Origin: Phoebastria nigripes
Lineage: Eukaryota; Chordata; Aves; Procellariiformes; Diomedeidae
DNA: 64,000 bases
Reading direction: 5' to 3'
NCBI GenBank assembly: GCA_035582835.1
Contig: JAYKAV010002977.1
Span: forward strand, 3,254,759-3,318,758
The position numbers and the translations under genes were made by a program. Numbering within the stretch: position 1 is the first letter of the stretch; each line of letters begins with the position of its first letter. Shown here piece after piece: positions 1 through 13,309 of this stretch. The notes under the pieces are model-generated. The model had not been told where the DNA came from and did not search any database. It saw only the letters and a list, made by a program, of their open reading frames with translations.

Positions 1-1038
1 TACCACACCTCTTGGATCTTGCTTAATCCTCCTCCCTGTAGCTTGAAGTAATTGCCCTTAACACTAGCTATCCTGGTTCTTGCTTTCCCCAGTGAAGCAC
101 ATCCACCCCTTTCTCTGCCAGCACAGGTTCTTCTATCTTCCAAATATATCCTGGTTCTTAATTCTCATTTTGCTTATATCAGATTCCTGCATACGTACAT
201 TGAGACTCTGAGATTGTATCTATGTAACAAGCCCTATCNTGGAAGACTTAGCAAAGAAAGCTAAAGTGTTAATAGTGCTGGATGTTAAGTATCTTCTGAA
301 TCTGAAAATCCATTTTCCGCAGCTTTTTACATCTGCAAGGGCATAGGAAAGATCTCTTGTCTTGCCAGTGTAATACAGCTAGTTTGGCTTGAAAGCATGG
401 AATGCTCTACACGCAGTTAGATAGAAGAGAAAGAGTAGCCTACCCAGTCGCAGCTGTAAAAGAAGTCCTAATGAGTGGAAGGTGAAAACTGTATGATACC
501 ATATGGGTAGGATGCTAGATAAAGCTTAAAAAAGATCCACAGGATCTGTAATATACCAACTAAATCTAATCCTTTTCTGTTTTCACCCAAGAGGTGACAT
601 TCGCTTAGTAATATCCTTGGCACTGAATATGGAATCGTGTGTCTGCTATTCTACCAGTGATATTACTTTTTTGTAGCACTTGATTGCTCCTTGAAAGTTA
701 CAATACTGACTCCAATGCTGCTCTGCTTATCTTGCAAGAATTGATAAGATGATGTCAGTGATGTAAACTTTAGCACGGTTTTCATGCTGCTTTGTTTTTC
801 AGTTCAGCCTGCTGCATAATCAGAGTGATTATGTGCACTGTTTTAGGTTCTGACTTTCATTACAAATTGCAAGGATTTTTTGCACTCAAGTTTCTCCGCC
901 ATTACATTACTGTGATTCTGTCTTGCTATTGTGTCTTTTACACCTTCAGTAGCTTTTATTTTGTACCTGTGCTAGTTCTGCACAGGTCAGGTTTTGCTAG
1001 TCATTTTCCCACAACTCATAAGTTTCTTTTTGGGGTAG

Positions 1039-4000
1039 GAGCTGCCTTCACATGTTTGGAGACCGCATTCCGCCTTGATGCTCTCCACAGACAGATGAAG
1101 CTCCTTGGAGAAGACAACCCGGTCAGCAAGCTTCAGGTTAAGCTGGAGCCAGGTATTGCTTTTGGCTGAAGCTGCTGTACATAAAATTTCTGTATACCAA
1201 TGCTGGAATATAGACCAAAAAAGACTAATTTTTACATATCCTTTATAAAAGAAAGAAAAAAGAAATACTGGTTTGTAAACCAGTCTGAAAGTAAATAAGG
1301 AAACTTGCCTTGAAGTTTTCTTCAAAGTTGGCTAACTCATCTTTATAAATATTGCTTTGTTTAAGAACAGAACAGATTCACTGAGTAGAAACAGTGTGTG
1401 AAAAACTGCCTTGAAAGCTGTGTGGTTTTGAGCTTCTGAATATGTAAAATAGTTTATAATGAAAATATTTGGAAACGTCATATAAAATCCTGTGCTATTA
1501 AATGTTCCTCTTCTTACGTGTTCATGTAAGAACTACATGTGTATGCATAAGCATACAGATAAACATATATTCTTGCTCACCTGTTGAGTGAGCTATGCAG
1601 AGGCTGTTTGGTTATCCCGAGCCAGATGCACGTCCGCACTCCAGCATCATGTGTCTTCTTCATTGATAGTTCTCTAGTTCTATGGTCACCATTGGAGGTG
1701 TGAAGCAGTCTTCAATCTAGATGATATTTAAAACAATCTAAAATGCAAGTGGAGATGATATTGGAACCAAGTGGAATGGAAAAGCATGTGTTGGAAGTCT
1801 CAGAAAAGGAACAAGTAGTGATTACCTTATATTGATATCTTTAAAAATTTGTGGTATGGTGATTCCTTGAGTTTAGCACTGGAAAAAAAAAAAAAAAAAG
1901 ATTTGTCTTCAAATTCCAGGTGTGTTTTCAGTGACTTCTAGTTTGAAGTGACTTGTTCCATTGGGAATTAATACTTAGCTTACAATGATTGATCTCCCCG
2001 CCCCAGCCTGTGTGTTTGGACTGCTTACTGACAACAGGCTTGTTTTGTTTCTAAGTCACTGCATCTCGACTTGGTGATCTCTTAAGAGGTCTGTATGCTT
2101 GGAAGGGTTGGAAATTAGTGTCCTCATTAGAGTGTCTTAAACATTGTTGTCTTCTCCTTTCAGGTGTAAATCCTAGTAATTTAATGAACCTCTTCACCTA
2201 TGAGAAAGGCTACTGCTTTGTTTACTACCTGTCCCAGCTCTGTGGTGATCCAAGACACTTTGACTCCTTCCTAAGAGTGAGTGTGAATAAGCATGTGTTT
2301 CTCTTGAGATTTAGAGCTGCTTTTCCGCGCCCCCCCCCCCGGTTTTGTCACTGTGGCTAATTGATAGGGGTAAAGTTGAATACAAGTGTATCTGAGGTGG
2401 AAGAATGGTGTGGGTCTGTCTGTCAACCTAGATGATTCTTTCTATGAGATTTCTCTTAAGTGAATGTGCTCATGCTCTTCATTCATCTCAGATTCTGAGC
2501 TTATGAGGTGCCAAATACAGAGTAGTAGTATATTTTTGTTACCTCTTGTTCTGTGTTCCAAATAATTAGAAAGCTGTTCCAGCATAGATTGTCTGTGACT
2601 GGAAAGATGTGACTTCATTCACTACTAAAAAGTATTAGCTTGTATTTTTTTAGCCAGGGTGACAAAGGGCATGATTTCCTATATTGGGGCAGGTTTGGTG
2701 CCTTGGAGCACATTTGCAAAACTAGAGAAAATTACGTCAGCTATTGACTTGTTTTTGTAAAGTGACACAACTCATTGCTTTTTCCTTTTGCTGTATGTGT
2801 GTTTTTCATCTCATCTTGCCATCCATCCTCCATTCCATCTTTCTCTTATCTTTAGTTCTGTAAGTATGACTTTAGTCCATAATCTATCACTGAATAATAC
2901 AGTGGCCAGCTGTATTCTGACTTTCCACTAGTGTCAAGTACGAGGAAGCCTTCCTGCCCTTGATATGTTAATGTATCTGTGATCTGTATCAGAAAAAAAA
3001 ACTGTACTCAGCTGTCAATGTATTTGCAGCTACCCAATTTTTTTCTTGTTATGGTGCTTTTCTCATCTGGGGGGAGGAGGGAGAATATTATTCTTGATTT
3101 TTTTTTTTTTTTNNNNNNNNNNTTTTTTTTTTTTTTTTTTTTTTTTTATTGCATGCAGTGGTTCTACATCAAAAGGAAGCTGTCTTTCTCCTAACCATAA
3201 TTTATCCTTTTTACTGTTTCAGGCCTACATTGAGAAGTACAAATTTACCAGTGTTGTGGCTCAAGATCTTCTGGATTCCTTCCTGAATTTTTTTCCAGAG
3301 CTGAAAGAGCAATGTGTTGAGAGCAAAGCAGGTAGGAAATTTACTTAGTTAACTGTAAGCAGTGTACAAAATCTGGATGATAAATTTTGTGCTTGGCTTG
3401 GAGGATGCATAAGAAAATGCTAAGGCAAACAAAACCCTTTGGCAACAGCCAGATGTTTGTGATAGAAATGGTTGTGGTGATTTATTGTTACTGCCTCCAT
3501 GTTGGGGAATGAGAACATCTTAAATTGCTGACAATTTTGGCATTAATTAGCTGAGTGGCCCTCAGTTAACTTCTCATTAACTCATCTTTCACACTGCAGA
3601 CAGAATGATCAGTGCATGTGAGATTTACACATGCTTAAATGCAAGGAAAAGGTGAACACACTTTGAAATTTCATCTATTTTAATTATAGAAAACATGCTT
3701 TGAGAACTGTAACTTGTCCCAAGGTCCTATCCATGCATATAAAATCTCTTCCATAATGTTTCACTCTCCCTTATATCCCCTATTTATAGCTGTTTGTGGA
3801 TTTATGAAAGGTCTGTAATCTACTAGGTGCTTATTAGCCCACTTGCTTAAAGAAATGAGACTAATGTTACCCTGCTGTGTGTCCATCCTTGCCAAGTAAT
3901 TACTGAACCCATTTGTCAGTTTAAACCAGACCTAGCTCTTAAGGACACTAGGTTCCTACAGGCTTTGTGGAAACTGCCTGTGGAGAGATGTAGGTGAGTG

Positions 4001-6402
4001 ATCCTACTGTGGGAAAAGCTGCAGCATGACCTCAGCAGTTGTATGTTTTATTTGGCCCACTGGTTGGCTAATGAGTTAACCACAGCACGGGCTAACTTTT
4101 GCCTGGCTAATATTCAGGGGATGCAGGAGAGAGGAGTTTTAGGGTAGATGGTGTGGAACGGGAACTATTGCCAAGGATTAGGAAAGTGCTGAGGTGGTCA
4201 AGGGGAAGAGCTCTGTTGGAAACCAGGCTCTGCTAGCTCTGCCACTTGTGGAGAAACTTTTGTTTTTGTTTTAGTTATTGATTGTATAAATAAATTTAAA
4301 ATTGCTTGGTTTTGCTGGTGGGTAGGAAGAGTTTAGTCAGCCCTCTCACCTCTTTTTTTTTTTTTTTTTTTTTTTTTAAATGAAGCAAGTTTTCCCCTTA
4401 TTCTTCAGTCTTCCTCAAAATTCTGAGAAAGAGAAATGCATGCACAAAATTTCTTATATTAGAACACAGTTTGATCATAGATACTTGTTAGCCTGGCTGT
4501 CTTAAGAGCGTGTGTGTTTCTTGTACTTACTCACTGTAATGATGAGCTCTAGAAAACTCATGGTTAAATTTGGCAGAGGTGTTGCTGGCACTCTTCCAGA
4601 TGTAGTGCAGCTAGCCTGATGAGACTGCTAAGACTGTTATGTCGCTGTAACTATAGGTTGGTCTGATTTGCTATTGTTAGAACCTCTCTTAACTGTGCTA
4701 GAAGCAGTCCTGAACCTTGAGGCAGCCAAGCCACCTGCAGAGGCTCCTGCTCGACATTTTTGGTGCTCCTCATTCCAGGACTGGAGTTTGAACGTTGGCT
4801 CAATGCTACAGGACCTCCGTTAGCTGAGCCAGACTTATCTCAGGGATCCAGTCTGACCAGACCAGTGGAGACGCTCTTCAAACTCTGGACCACAGAGCCT
4901 CTGGACTCTGTTGCTGCTGCCAGCAGTGTTGACCTCACTAAATGGAGAACGTTCCAAACCGTGCTTTTCTTGGACAGATTACTGGATGGGTCACCACTGC
5001 CACATGGTGAGTACTCTATCAGCATAGTAGAAAAGTATTCCTGGAAGAATGAATTGAATTCTAAAGAGCCCCATGCTACACTGACCTTATCATTCACGTA
5101 AAGTCAGGTTGGATGGGGCTTTGAGCAACCTGATCTAGTGAAAGATGTCCCTGCTCATGGCAGGGGGGTTGAATTAGATGATCTTCAAAAGTCCTGTCCA
5201 ACCCAAACCATTCTACGATTCTGTGATTTTATGATTCGTTATTCTCTGATGACCCTCAGACTTGACAAAATAGGTCATAGTTCTTTCTCTGTGTATGTGC
5301 TCTCTTCAGAGGTGATAAAAAAGCTTTCGGAATGTTACTCCTCTCAGCTGGACTCCATGAATGCAGAAATCCGTATCCGCTGGCTGCAGATTGTAGTCCG
5401 AAATGACTATTATCCAGACCTTTACAAAGTCCGTCGCTTCTTGGAAAACCAGGTACTAACTGCTGGATTAAAATCACTGCACCTCTCAGTGCATGAGACA
5501 TGTGCATGAGACATGCGACGTGAAAGACCTTGGAACTTCTGCTTCCTGGCCAAGTGTAGACCAGGTGTGTTGCGAAGGGGCCGAGCATGGCTCACCTGCT
5601 AGCGGGTGGGGAGGAATGGGCAGATGTAATTTGAAATGCCTACAGATAATCTCTGCTTTTCTAGTCTAACTCAGTACCTGTGTCCCAGCTCTGCCCGGTG
5701 CATTTTTTGTGTTGCTTTGTAGCAGTCCTGGCTTTTCCAGACCAGAAATTTTCACACTACTAAATCATGTGATTGTTTGAATATTTACACTTCAAGCAAG
5801 GCTAGGACTCATCGAATTCCTTTCAGTAGTTTTTATTGTGCAGGAGCGAAATGTTAGTGCATGTGTTCACTGTGGCCTCTTCTCCTTGGCCTTTTAAAAT
5901 AGTTGTTATTTGTGGAAATAGCTCAGTCTTAGAGAGCAAATGTTTTTTTATTATCATTCATAAAAATCTTTGCATTAAACTTCTTTAGAATAGACTCGGC
6001 TGTCTTTTGAAGAAATGTGTTGCTTGTCTCCAATCTGAAGTCAGTCAGGGCTGTTGGAGTGTAGCTGTAGAAGAGCTGAACCTCTTGACTTTTATTGAAG
6101 TGATATTATCCAGTTTTCCTTTTTTGCAGATGTCTCGGATGTACACAATTCCACTTTATGAGGACCTTTGCACTGGCACCCTCAAGTCTTTTGCCTTAGA
6201 AATTTTTTACCAGACCCAAAACCAGCTGCACCCCAATTTGCGGAAAACCATCCAACAGATCTTATCACAGGGCTTGAATCCACTTCCTGCCATAGACACT
6301 ACAGCAGTCACTACAGACACACCAGCAATGGTGCTTGAGGACAAAGTCTCAGAGGCCACAAACGGTGCCATTTCACTCAGGGATGTTAATGTGTCTGCTT
6401 AG
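1039..6402 (+). CDS. RNPEPL1: RNPEPL1, arginyl aminopeptidase-like 1 (3' part, six exons)
   Basis: Coding exons are 1039-1152, 2164-2276, 3223-3331, 4779-5006, 5310-5452 and 6130-6402; all have AG/GT borders and phases that join without a break (about 325 residues, stop TAG 6400-6402). The product is an M1-type metallo-aminopeptidase relative of aminopeptidase B and LTA4 hydrolase. The visible part starts near TCLETAFRLDALH, continues through the YEKGYCFVYYLSQLCGD segment (the conserved family tyrosine lies in YEKG), and ends with the helical LTA4H-type C-terminal domain and the tail GAISLRDVNVSA, which I recognise as typical of RNPEPL1 rather than RNPEP. The HExxH zinc exon and the N-terminus lie before base 1. 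Introns hold a CR1 tail (5101-5240) and a poly-T with a 10-base gap (3113-3122). Bases 1-1038 are the preceding intron; I see no exon there. CAPN10 follows on the same strand, as in human. Confidence 0.93.
3097..3147. repeat. Poly-T tract with 10-base assembly gap
   Basis: A T-run is interrupted by ten Ns at 3113-3122. The true tract length is unknown. It lies in the RNPEPL1 intron about 75 bases before the acceptor of the exon at 3223, so it does not affect the coding sequence. Confidence 0.9.
4353..4377. repeat. Poly-T tract
   Basis: An uninterrupted run of T in the RNPEPL1 intron before the exon at 4779. On the minus strand it could be the A-tail of an old retroposon, but no element body is recognisable beside it. 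Confidence 0.7.
5101..5240 (+). repeat. CR1 LINE 3' tail
   Basis: This stretch reads like the 3' end of a CR1 retrotransposon: GGTTGGATGGGGCTTTGAGC, then a CAACCTGATCTAGTG-like segment, a GTCCCTGCTCATGGCAGGGG-like segment, TTAGATGATCTTCAAAAGTC and a closing run of ATTCTRTG-type octamers. It lies between two RNPEPL1 coding exons, in the same orientation, and only the truncated 3' end is present, which is usual for this family. Confidence 0.85.
6130..6402 (+). CDS. RNPEPL1: RNPEPL1 terminal coding exon
   Basis: The acceptor is TTTTTTGCAG at 6120-6129, followed by MSRMYTIPLYEDLCTG and 91 codons including the stop. It codes for the end of the LTA4H-type C-terminal domain, then a Thr/Ala-rich low-complexity linker, then the conserved last residues. 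The frame is also open upstream of the acceptor to about 6007, but that part is intronic: the previous exon ends in phase 0 exactly where this one picks up. Confidence 0.92.
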   Translation: MSRMYTIPLYEDLCTGTLKSFALEIFYQTQNQLHPNLRKTIQQILSQGLNPLPAIDTTAVTTDTPAMVLEDKVSEATNGAISLRDVNVSA

Positions 6403-7023
6403 ATCACCAGCTCATGCCAGCCATGAAGATTGAAAATGGGGACAGGAACAGAGGAAAGATACCAAGTGTCGCCTCCTTTCCCTCAGCCCTGCAGCTGCAG
6501 TGTGTTGTTGTAACTGGATTTCTCTCCCAAAACACAAAGCAAATGTGCCTTCAAGTATCCAGCGTGTGACACTGCCAGGTTTCAGAGATCTCCTTCAGCT
6601 GTGGGATGGATATTTTGATTCAGTTTATACTGGGCAGGGACTCCTGGGCAGTTGCTTCTCCATGGAAAGTGGATAGTTCCCTTTCCTGAGGCTCTTCTGG
6701 ATGGTTTCTCCAAGTTTGTGGTTGGTGGGTTGTTTTTTTTTTCTTTTTTTCTTTTTTTGTCTGAGGCCACTGAGGCATGTCCTACTTGCTGTGTGTGTGT
6801 TGCTGGGGAGTGTATATGTGTCAAGCTGCCATTATCCTGATATTTGGGCTGAAGTTCTGCAAAGGAGAGACTCAGGAATTGCTAGTGGCAGCAAACACNT
6901 TTTCATGTTATGCTCCTTACTGTGACAGAGGTATTGTGATTTGAGAGGTAGGGGACGAATGCTTAAATAATTAAGAAACTAATTTTAAATAGCTCCTGTT
7001 CCCTCCTGCCCACAGGTGGCTAA

Positions 7024-7063
7024 ATAATAATAATGCTTTTTATATATATAAATATATATATAA
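7024..7063. repeat. AT-rich simple repeat
   Basis: AATAATAATAAT followed by two TATATATA-type runs, in the probable 3'UTR of RNPEPL1. Confidence 0.7.
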
Positions 7064-7152
7064 AAGAGCAGGGAAACCTTATGATGGATTTTAAATCCTT
7101 CTGTAGTTAACCCTACCCTCTCAGTTTTCCCTTTGCACTCAATGGGACAAGC

Positions 7153-7158
7153 AATAAA
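7153..7158 (+). promoter_or_regulatory. RNPEPL1: Candidate polyadenylation signal for RNPEPL1
   Basis: An AATAAA hexamer about 750 bases after the stop codon. It is the first exact hexamer I noted downstream of the gene; others follow at 7846 and beyond, so this one is only a candidate. Confidence 0.4.
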
Positions 7159-10100
7159 GAAATGTGTAGGCTCGAATTTTCAAAAAAGTTAAATTTGGGT
7201 GCCCAAATGCCATCAATTCTGGTACTAGCTGGGTGCCTAAATCTTTTTTAACTGTTTTGACAAGTCTAGCTGCAACCTTTGTTAGTGTGTTAGGATGTGT
7301 AGCATGTGCGTTCGTCAGATGCACTGCGTGTCTTCTATTCTGTCCTTTTGGAAGAAATAACAGGACCTTTAATTTAATTTTTTAAAAGATCCCTAGCATA
7401 TGTTGGGCCTGTAAGTCAACCATGGAGATATCCATGCTAAAATTTTACTGCCTTGAATAATGTTTGCCTGCATAACAGTTGCCCTGTCATATGATAGTCT
7501 GAGGGAAGCACCCTCTTTCTTGATGTGAAATTTTTAAGCCCCGCTTTACCCAAGTCTGTTTTCTGACTTGTGGTGGTGGTGGTAGGATGCCATTTCATTT
7601 ACACAGCATGCTATTTCTCTTGATCACTGGCCAGGCATGCAAGGTGGAGAGACGCTCTCTTCCATCTGTGCCGTTTGGTCTCAGGAAGCTGAGGGCAAAG
7701 CATCATTGGGTATTACACAGTACAGGTGATGGCTCGTAGACTCTGTGCCACATTCTTTTTAACGTGTGAGTAGCTGTGTGCCTCTCGGTGGGCTCCCAGG
7801 AAGCATCTCTGAGCTGATGTATCACCAGGATAGAGGACTAGTTTGAATAAAAGGTGAAACATTTGGAAGAGGCTCAGCTAAAGGAGATGTGAGAGAGAAT
7901 CTGTTACATACTTTGGGGCAAATTTTAGCCCTGCTATGGGGATCTACATAGCACAGGAAAAGGGGAAATTTGGGAGATTTTTTTTTCACCAAAAGAATCT
8001 GTTTACACCCATGTGTGGATGGGGACTTAGGTGCTGTTACTGGATCTGCATTTTCTGGCTTTAAATTAATTTGGACTTCACCGTAGCCTTAGCCTGGGCT
8101 GAACTGGGATAAAGCAATAATAAACTCAGGCCTCTGTAGTGCTTCATTAGTTTTCGAAATGGGCCATCAGCATTGTTGGGCTTCAGAACTCCAAGCTCTG
8201 CTCTTTGCTCCTTGAATGGGATTATCTTTTTCGTTCTGTTTTGTTTTCCCAGAAAGGATGGAGAATGATGTTTTCTGCACAAATCTCTTTCCTTTTTATT
8301 TGTTGTTCTATTGAAAGAGATTTGTGTAAGCTGACTTTCCACTTCCTGGGTTGCCGCTGTTGGTGCTGCGTCTTCTGGACCCCACTGCCAGCAGCGGCAG
8401 CCTGGCCAAGACCAGTAACCACTAGCATCTTTCGGAATCCCAGGCCTCTGTTTTAACACGTTTTGTTTTGTGGGAGAATGTATGTGACCCTGGTGGGAAT
8501 TTTTAATTTACATGGATGCCTTATGATGATTGTCAAATTAAACTAAGCTTTGTGACAAGTGTAGCCTTTTGGGCTGTTTTTCAGCGTTCCTGCTATAGAT
8601 GTGTGGAAGACCTAACTTGGTACATTGTCTTTGTTTTGTCCTTTTCTGGAGTGCAGCATAGAGGGATTTTGGAAGCTATTTAAAAGCTGCACAGCAAGAA
8701 GTTGGAGAGGTGGCAAAAGCAAATAATCAAAAGTAAATATTATCTATTGTTACTACAACTGACTGAAGTACATCAGATCAGCTGTGTATTTGCATATACA
8801 TGCATCAGAGCAGGGAAATGCTGGCTGAACCTAACAGACTGTTTCCTGATTAAAGAACACGAGATTTAAGTTAGTGTTTCTGTGCTCATCCCTGTGAGAT
8901 CCCCTCAGATTGCTATTTTCATAAGACTTATTCTCTGAAACACAGAAACAAAGCACAATTTGTTGAAAGTATTCTGTGCATCCTGCTTCAGGTACTTTTG
9001 CTCCTCCTGTGAGCAGAAGTGCATTTTTATTTTGGAGACAAAAAATTGGCAGCAAGTTTGTGGAGATAAGCCTTCCTTTTGTTGACACAAAATAAATTAA
9101 TGCTTCAGGCTACTTTCTGTCTTGATTTGTAGTAGACTTCACATTGACAGGCAAATTAGACTGAGATTAAATGGAAACTATTTATTTGCCTTATCTTTGG
9201 TACGTTCATTTCTGATCTGTTAAAGCAAGATTAGTACAGCAAATCAGTTTTATTTAAGCAGATGCCAAGAGAGAGGGTTATCTTCCTTATTTTGAAAATT
9301 AAAGCTATTACTTTATTTCATTACAGCCTTGAGCAGGGCGACATGGGATCCAGAAATATCACTTGTGGAAAAGCTCTGAAGAGCCAAACCCTTTAATAAA
9401 ATGGAATATTACTAACTTAATTGTTTAGCATTTCATAGCCACGTTGGTTAATACGTTAAGTATAATTCTTGTTAGCTACACGTATTACTCTGTTAAGCTT
9501 GTATCAGTGAATTTGCTGTCATGATACATTGCAACATCCTAACCATGCACTCCATTAATCAAGAACAATTCTAGCAAGCATCCCAAACATTTTGATTTAA
9601 CCAAAACTTTCTCACTGCAGTGACCTTGGCCGTTGCCTTTTTTGGATAACACAGGACCTTCTGTACATCCATACTAAGCACATGTACTGTACAATTCACT
9701 TAGGTCAAGTACACTTCCTCAGTCTGTTTTCCCTGTTTGTGTTTGTCCAAAGATAAAACAATGCAATAGTCAACACTTAAATCACATGACACTTGTTTTC
9801 ACACTTTTTACTATAGATTGATAAAAGCTTAAAGTCATTACGACGACAATATCAGCCTCTGTGTATAAAACAAACCACAGTAGAAATCACAGTGTGAGAT
9901 TTATCAAGCCACTATCCTCTGAGACACAGAATTATTTTTCTGTTGGGAGGACCCAATTTAAATGACACTGAATTTGTTGAAGCCCCAGGTAGGTTGTTCT
10001 TGCTTTTGATTACATACACTCCTAAAACTGCATACCTAATTTCTAGTTTGGATTTGTCTAGTTTCAGCTTCCACCTCTTGAAGCTACTGGTTTGTTTGCG

Positions 10101-13100
10101 AAACATAAACTACTTACTGTTACTGACCTCTTTCCCATGTAAGTACCTCTTAATTCTTAGAGAAAACAGACTGAGTTGTTTGGTCTCTTGCTGCAAGGTA
10201 TGTTTTTCCACACTTCATGTATTGCTTTAGCTCTGGGGTGCAGCATGATGTTTCAGCATCCTTTCAAAGTGGAAATTGCCAGAACTGCACACTATTTCTC
10301 AAAAATTACCTCAAATGCTGCTGTGTATTCTGCACCAACTTAAAAAGAATTTTTTATTAGTATTGTGGATTTATCTTGTTCTTTCATTAATTACAGTAGT
10401 AATTTGGGCACCAGTTAGAACATGTCTTACATGGACATGGCAACCTTTTCTTTTATAGATAAAGGGCTGTAGAGAAAAGCTATTCCATAGTCTGGAGGTG
10501 ACTTTTTCTGTTCATTCTGTACAGAGGGAGACTGGCTGATTGCATTAAATGATTGAGCCTGTGTGAACACCTCCCCTCACTCCTTCTCTGTGCAGATGCA
10601 CCTTCTACACTGGAAAACTCAAGTCTTGTACCGCTCATTCTTGTCAAGAGAATTAGGATTATGTTGAACATAGCGTGCTCTGTGCTGCACGAGGAAGATG
10701 TTCTAATATACTAGAGACAAGTCTCTCTTTAAGAAATGGCATTAATGGGTTTTGCACAGTATTCGATCCTTTTCCAAAAGCATACTTATTGAGATGCAGG
10801 GTCTTAAGGAAGAGTGGGAGGTGATAGGCAAGGATGGGAGATGGGGTATTCTTCATGCTCTTATGAATTGATGGAAAGTGTCACTGGGATTAAGTCAAGT
10901 CATAATAACTGGTTGACGTTCTCTGTATGACCTAGGGAAGCATCAGCTTTGTNCATTGTTTTAATTTTGGTGTCTTGTACCACCTCGTTCTTGTGTGCTG
11001 TGGGAGCCAGCATGGAAGTTTGGAGCTGTGCTCTACCTCTGGGCGTGCCCGAGGTAATGAGGGAGATCATTATCTAGCAATGGGAGTCTCCCTCAGGCCA
11101 AGCCACTCTGTCTTTCTGGAAGAAGACTGAGTCTGTCTTCCCAGTAGCTGGAGAGAGCACTGCGATACCAGGCTGCTTCTGGCTGGCTGATGAAAACCAT
11201 CAGAGACTTCTTCCATACCATGCTTTTCTAAGCATAAACCCCAGATACTCCTTCCAAAATCTCCCTTAAGCAAAATGGCATTCTGTGCTACTCCTCTGAC
11301 GCAGCTCTGACCACTGTCAGCCTAGTGGTATTGCAGGGACTAAGCCTGTGCCTTCCTAAGCCTGGTATCAGGATCCAAAGAATTGGAAGAGCTCCCCTGT
11401 GCAATTTGAACAACTTCTGTGTGTCAGAGTTTGCAGAAACAAACGCACACGTTGGGCCCAACCACTATTGCTCGGATCACTTTTACCCATCTCCCTGTCC
11501 TTGAACCATCTGGAGTTGGGAGACGAAAGCAAACATGAGGTTGATGAAACCCCAGAACTGGAAAACAATCATGAAAATATCAAATACTACTCTGTCAAAG
11601 GGTAGTCTTCATTCACATGGAAATGAGCTGGCTATTTAACTGGATGCAAATCCCTTTTAACTGTTTAAGTTTCCATAGCAACTGGACTCAGCCTCTCGGT
11701 GTCTGCTTTCCTCTTTTACAAGGAAATACAAGGCAAAGCACCTATGTAAAGTACACCGAGAAACAGATTGACAAAAAAGCAAGTGTCATTTTTGTCTTAA
11801 AATATTCTCTTCGAGACTTACTGTCTAAATAGACAGTCTTCAGGAATAGTTTCTGTCTTCAGGAATAGTTTAATCCAGCAGGATTGCCAAGAGGCCACAG
11901 AGAAAATTCTCTGCTGCTTTTGTTCCAAAGAGTTTGGGTTTAATAGAAAAAAACATCGCCAGCTGCGTAATGGTTGAATTTGCCCATTGCCAACTTTGCA
12001 GAGGGGCAAGGAAAGTGTGTCAGATATCTTGGAGACCAAGATAATGTCCATCTCTTTCCTTCTTCTGATAGCATCATAAATAAATACTGTTACATGTTTA
12101 ACTAGTTCACTGTTCCAGGTTGGATCTACTATATTTAGAGTTAGAACTCAACATTCATACTGCTTTCTAGAATCTATCCTTTAATGGAATTTACGCAGTT
12201 GTGATCTGATTGCTGTTTCCTAAAGAAAGCAGCAAGGGTGAAATCACACAGATGAGAGCCTCACTGTTCCTGAGACAGAGGTCTTTTTTTTTTTTTCCAT
12301 TTCCCTCCCCCAACAGACCTCTCCTGTGTCAGCTCACTTGCAGCCTGTGCAGCTGNAGCTCTCTTGCATGAGCTATAGACAAGAGGGGTCCTTATTCTTA
12401 ATGCCGGCAATGTTTCCTTTGCCCCCAAAAGGGTCAAAACTCGAACGTGAAAAGTCTTGTTTGTTGATTAAATTTGCTGTATGCAATGGAGAAGCCTTGT
12501 GTCTGTACAATGGGCATAAGCAAGGGGCAGAGAACATGTTTCTGGATCAGTCAGTGGTTGGACAGCTACTGCAGTTACCTGTGAGTATTTCCATTCTGCT
12601 AAGGCGGTGGTTTGAGAGGAGGATTCCTGCATTTATTTCTGATAGAAACGAATCAGACCAGTGTTTTCTGTGGAGCTCTCTCGTTAAGACAAACCTCTCT
12701 ACACAAGGGCCAGGTGATATAACCCTTAGACTCAAACTCATCATTATAGGTGAGTGTGAAAAACAGCTTTTTTGTAAACATCATGTCCTCTCACGCTGGC
12801 TCAGCAGCCTGCTTACTTGACCACACTTGAACTTCTTGAGAAACACCAACATAAAAGGCCCAAATACGAAAAAGAAAGCAGCCTGTTTCAGTATGCCTTG
12901 ACCTGGCCCAAAGACCTTGGAACCAGCAGTGCCTTGGAACTGAAGGATGGCCTGCAAGGGGCCTTGTATTTCTGTATTTCTTTCCTTTGTCATTGTTCTT
13001 CTTTGTTTATAGCAAGTCAGTATTTTTCAATGTATTTTTTCTTTTCTATTTCACTAGGCAGCAGTAGCTATCGAAGTAGGAGAAGCGATTTCTTCGTCAG

Positions 13101-13309
13101 TTCAGCCCTTGGACAATCATTCAGTGATAAACTATCTGAAAATGTGATCTTTGACATTGTCTCGGGAAAACACGTTGTGAGGGTCAACAATTTCTCTGAC
13201 AGTTTCTCTGCCATAACCTTCATGAAAATAGAGTTTGGTTTTGTTTTCCTCAGCCTCTAAGAGCTGTTCAGGTGACCACTAAGCTTTCCTCCTCCAGCTC
13301 TGATGAGGA

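Larger units (their letters stand above)
6403..13300. other. RNPEPL1 3'UTR and RNPEPL1-CAPN10 intergenic region
   Basis: No exon that I can support. The first part must be RNPEPL1 3'UTR. AATAAA hexamers occur at 7153-7158 and 7846-7851, with further A-rich candidates near 8130, 9090 and 9394, so the cleavage site is undecided. Frames in this stretch, the longest 164 codons at 12326-12820, have no recognisable family signature and look like chance. An AT repeat sits near 7024-7063, and a 19-base direct repeat (TCTTCAGGAATAGTTT core) at about 11832-11871. Confidence 0.6.

Noticed and set aside
792..1038. Upstream extension of the first RNPEPL1 exon
   Set aside because: The frame is open, but the family similarity begins only at AAFTCLE and an AG acceptor precedes it at 1037-1038.
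12326..12820. Longest uninterrupted frame in the window (164 codons, plus strand)
   Set aside because: It has no family signature or plausible exon borders, includes an N, and sits in intergenic DNA; it is probably chance.
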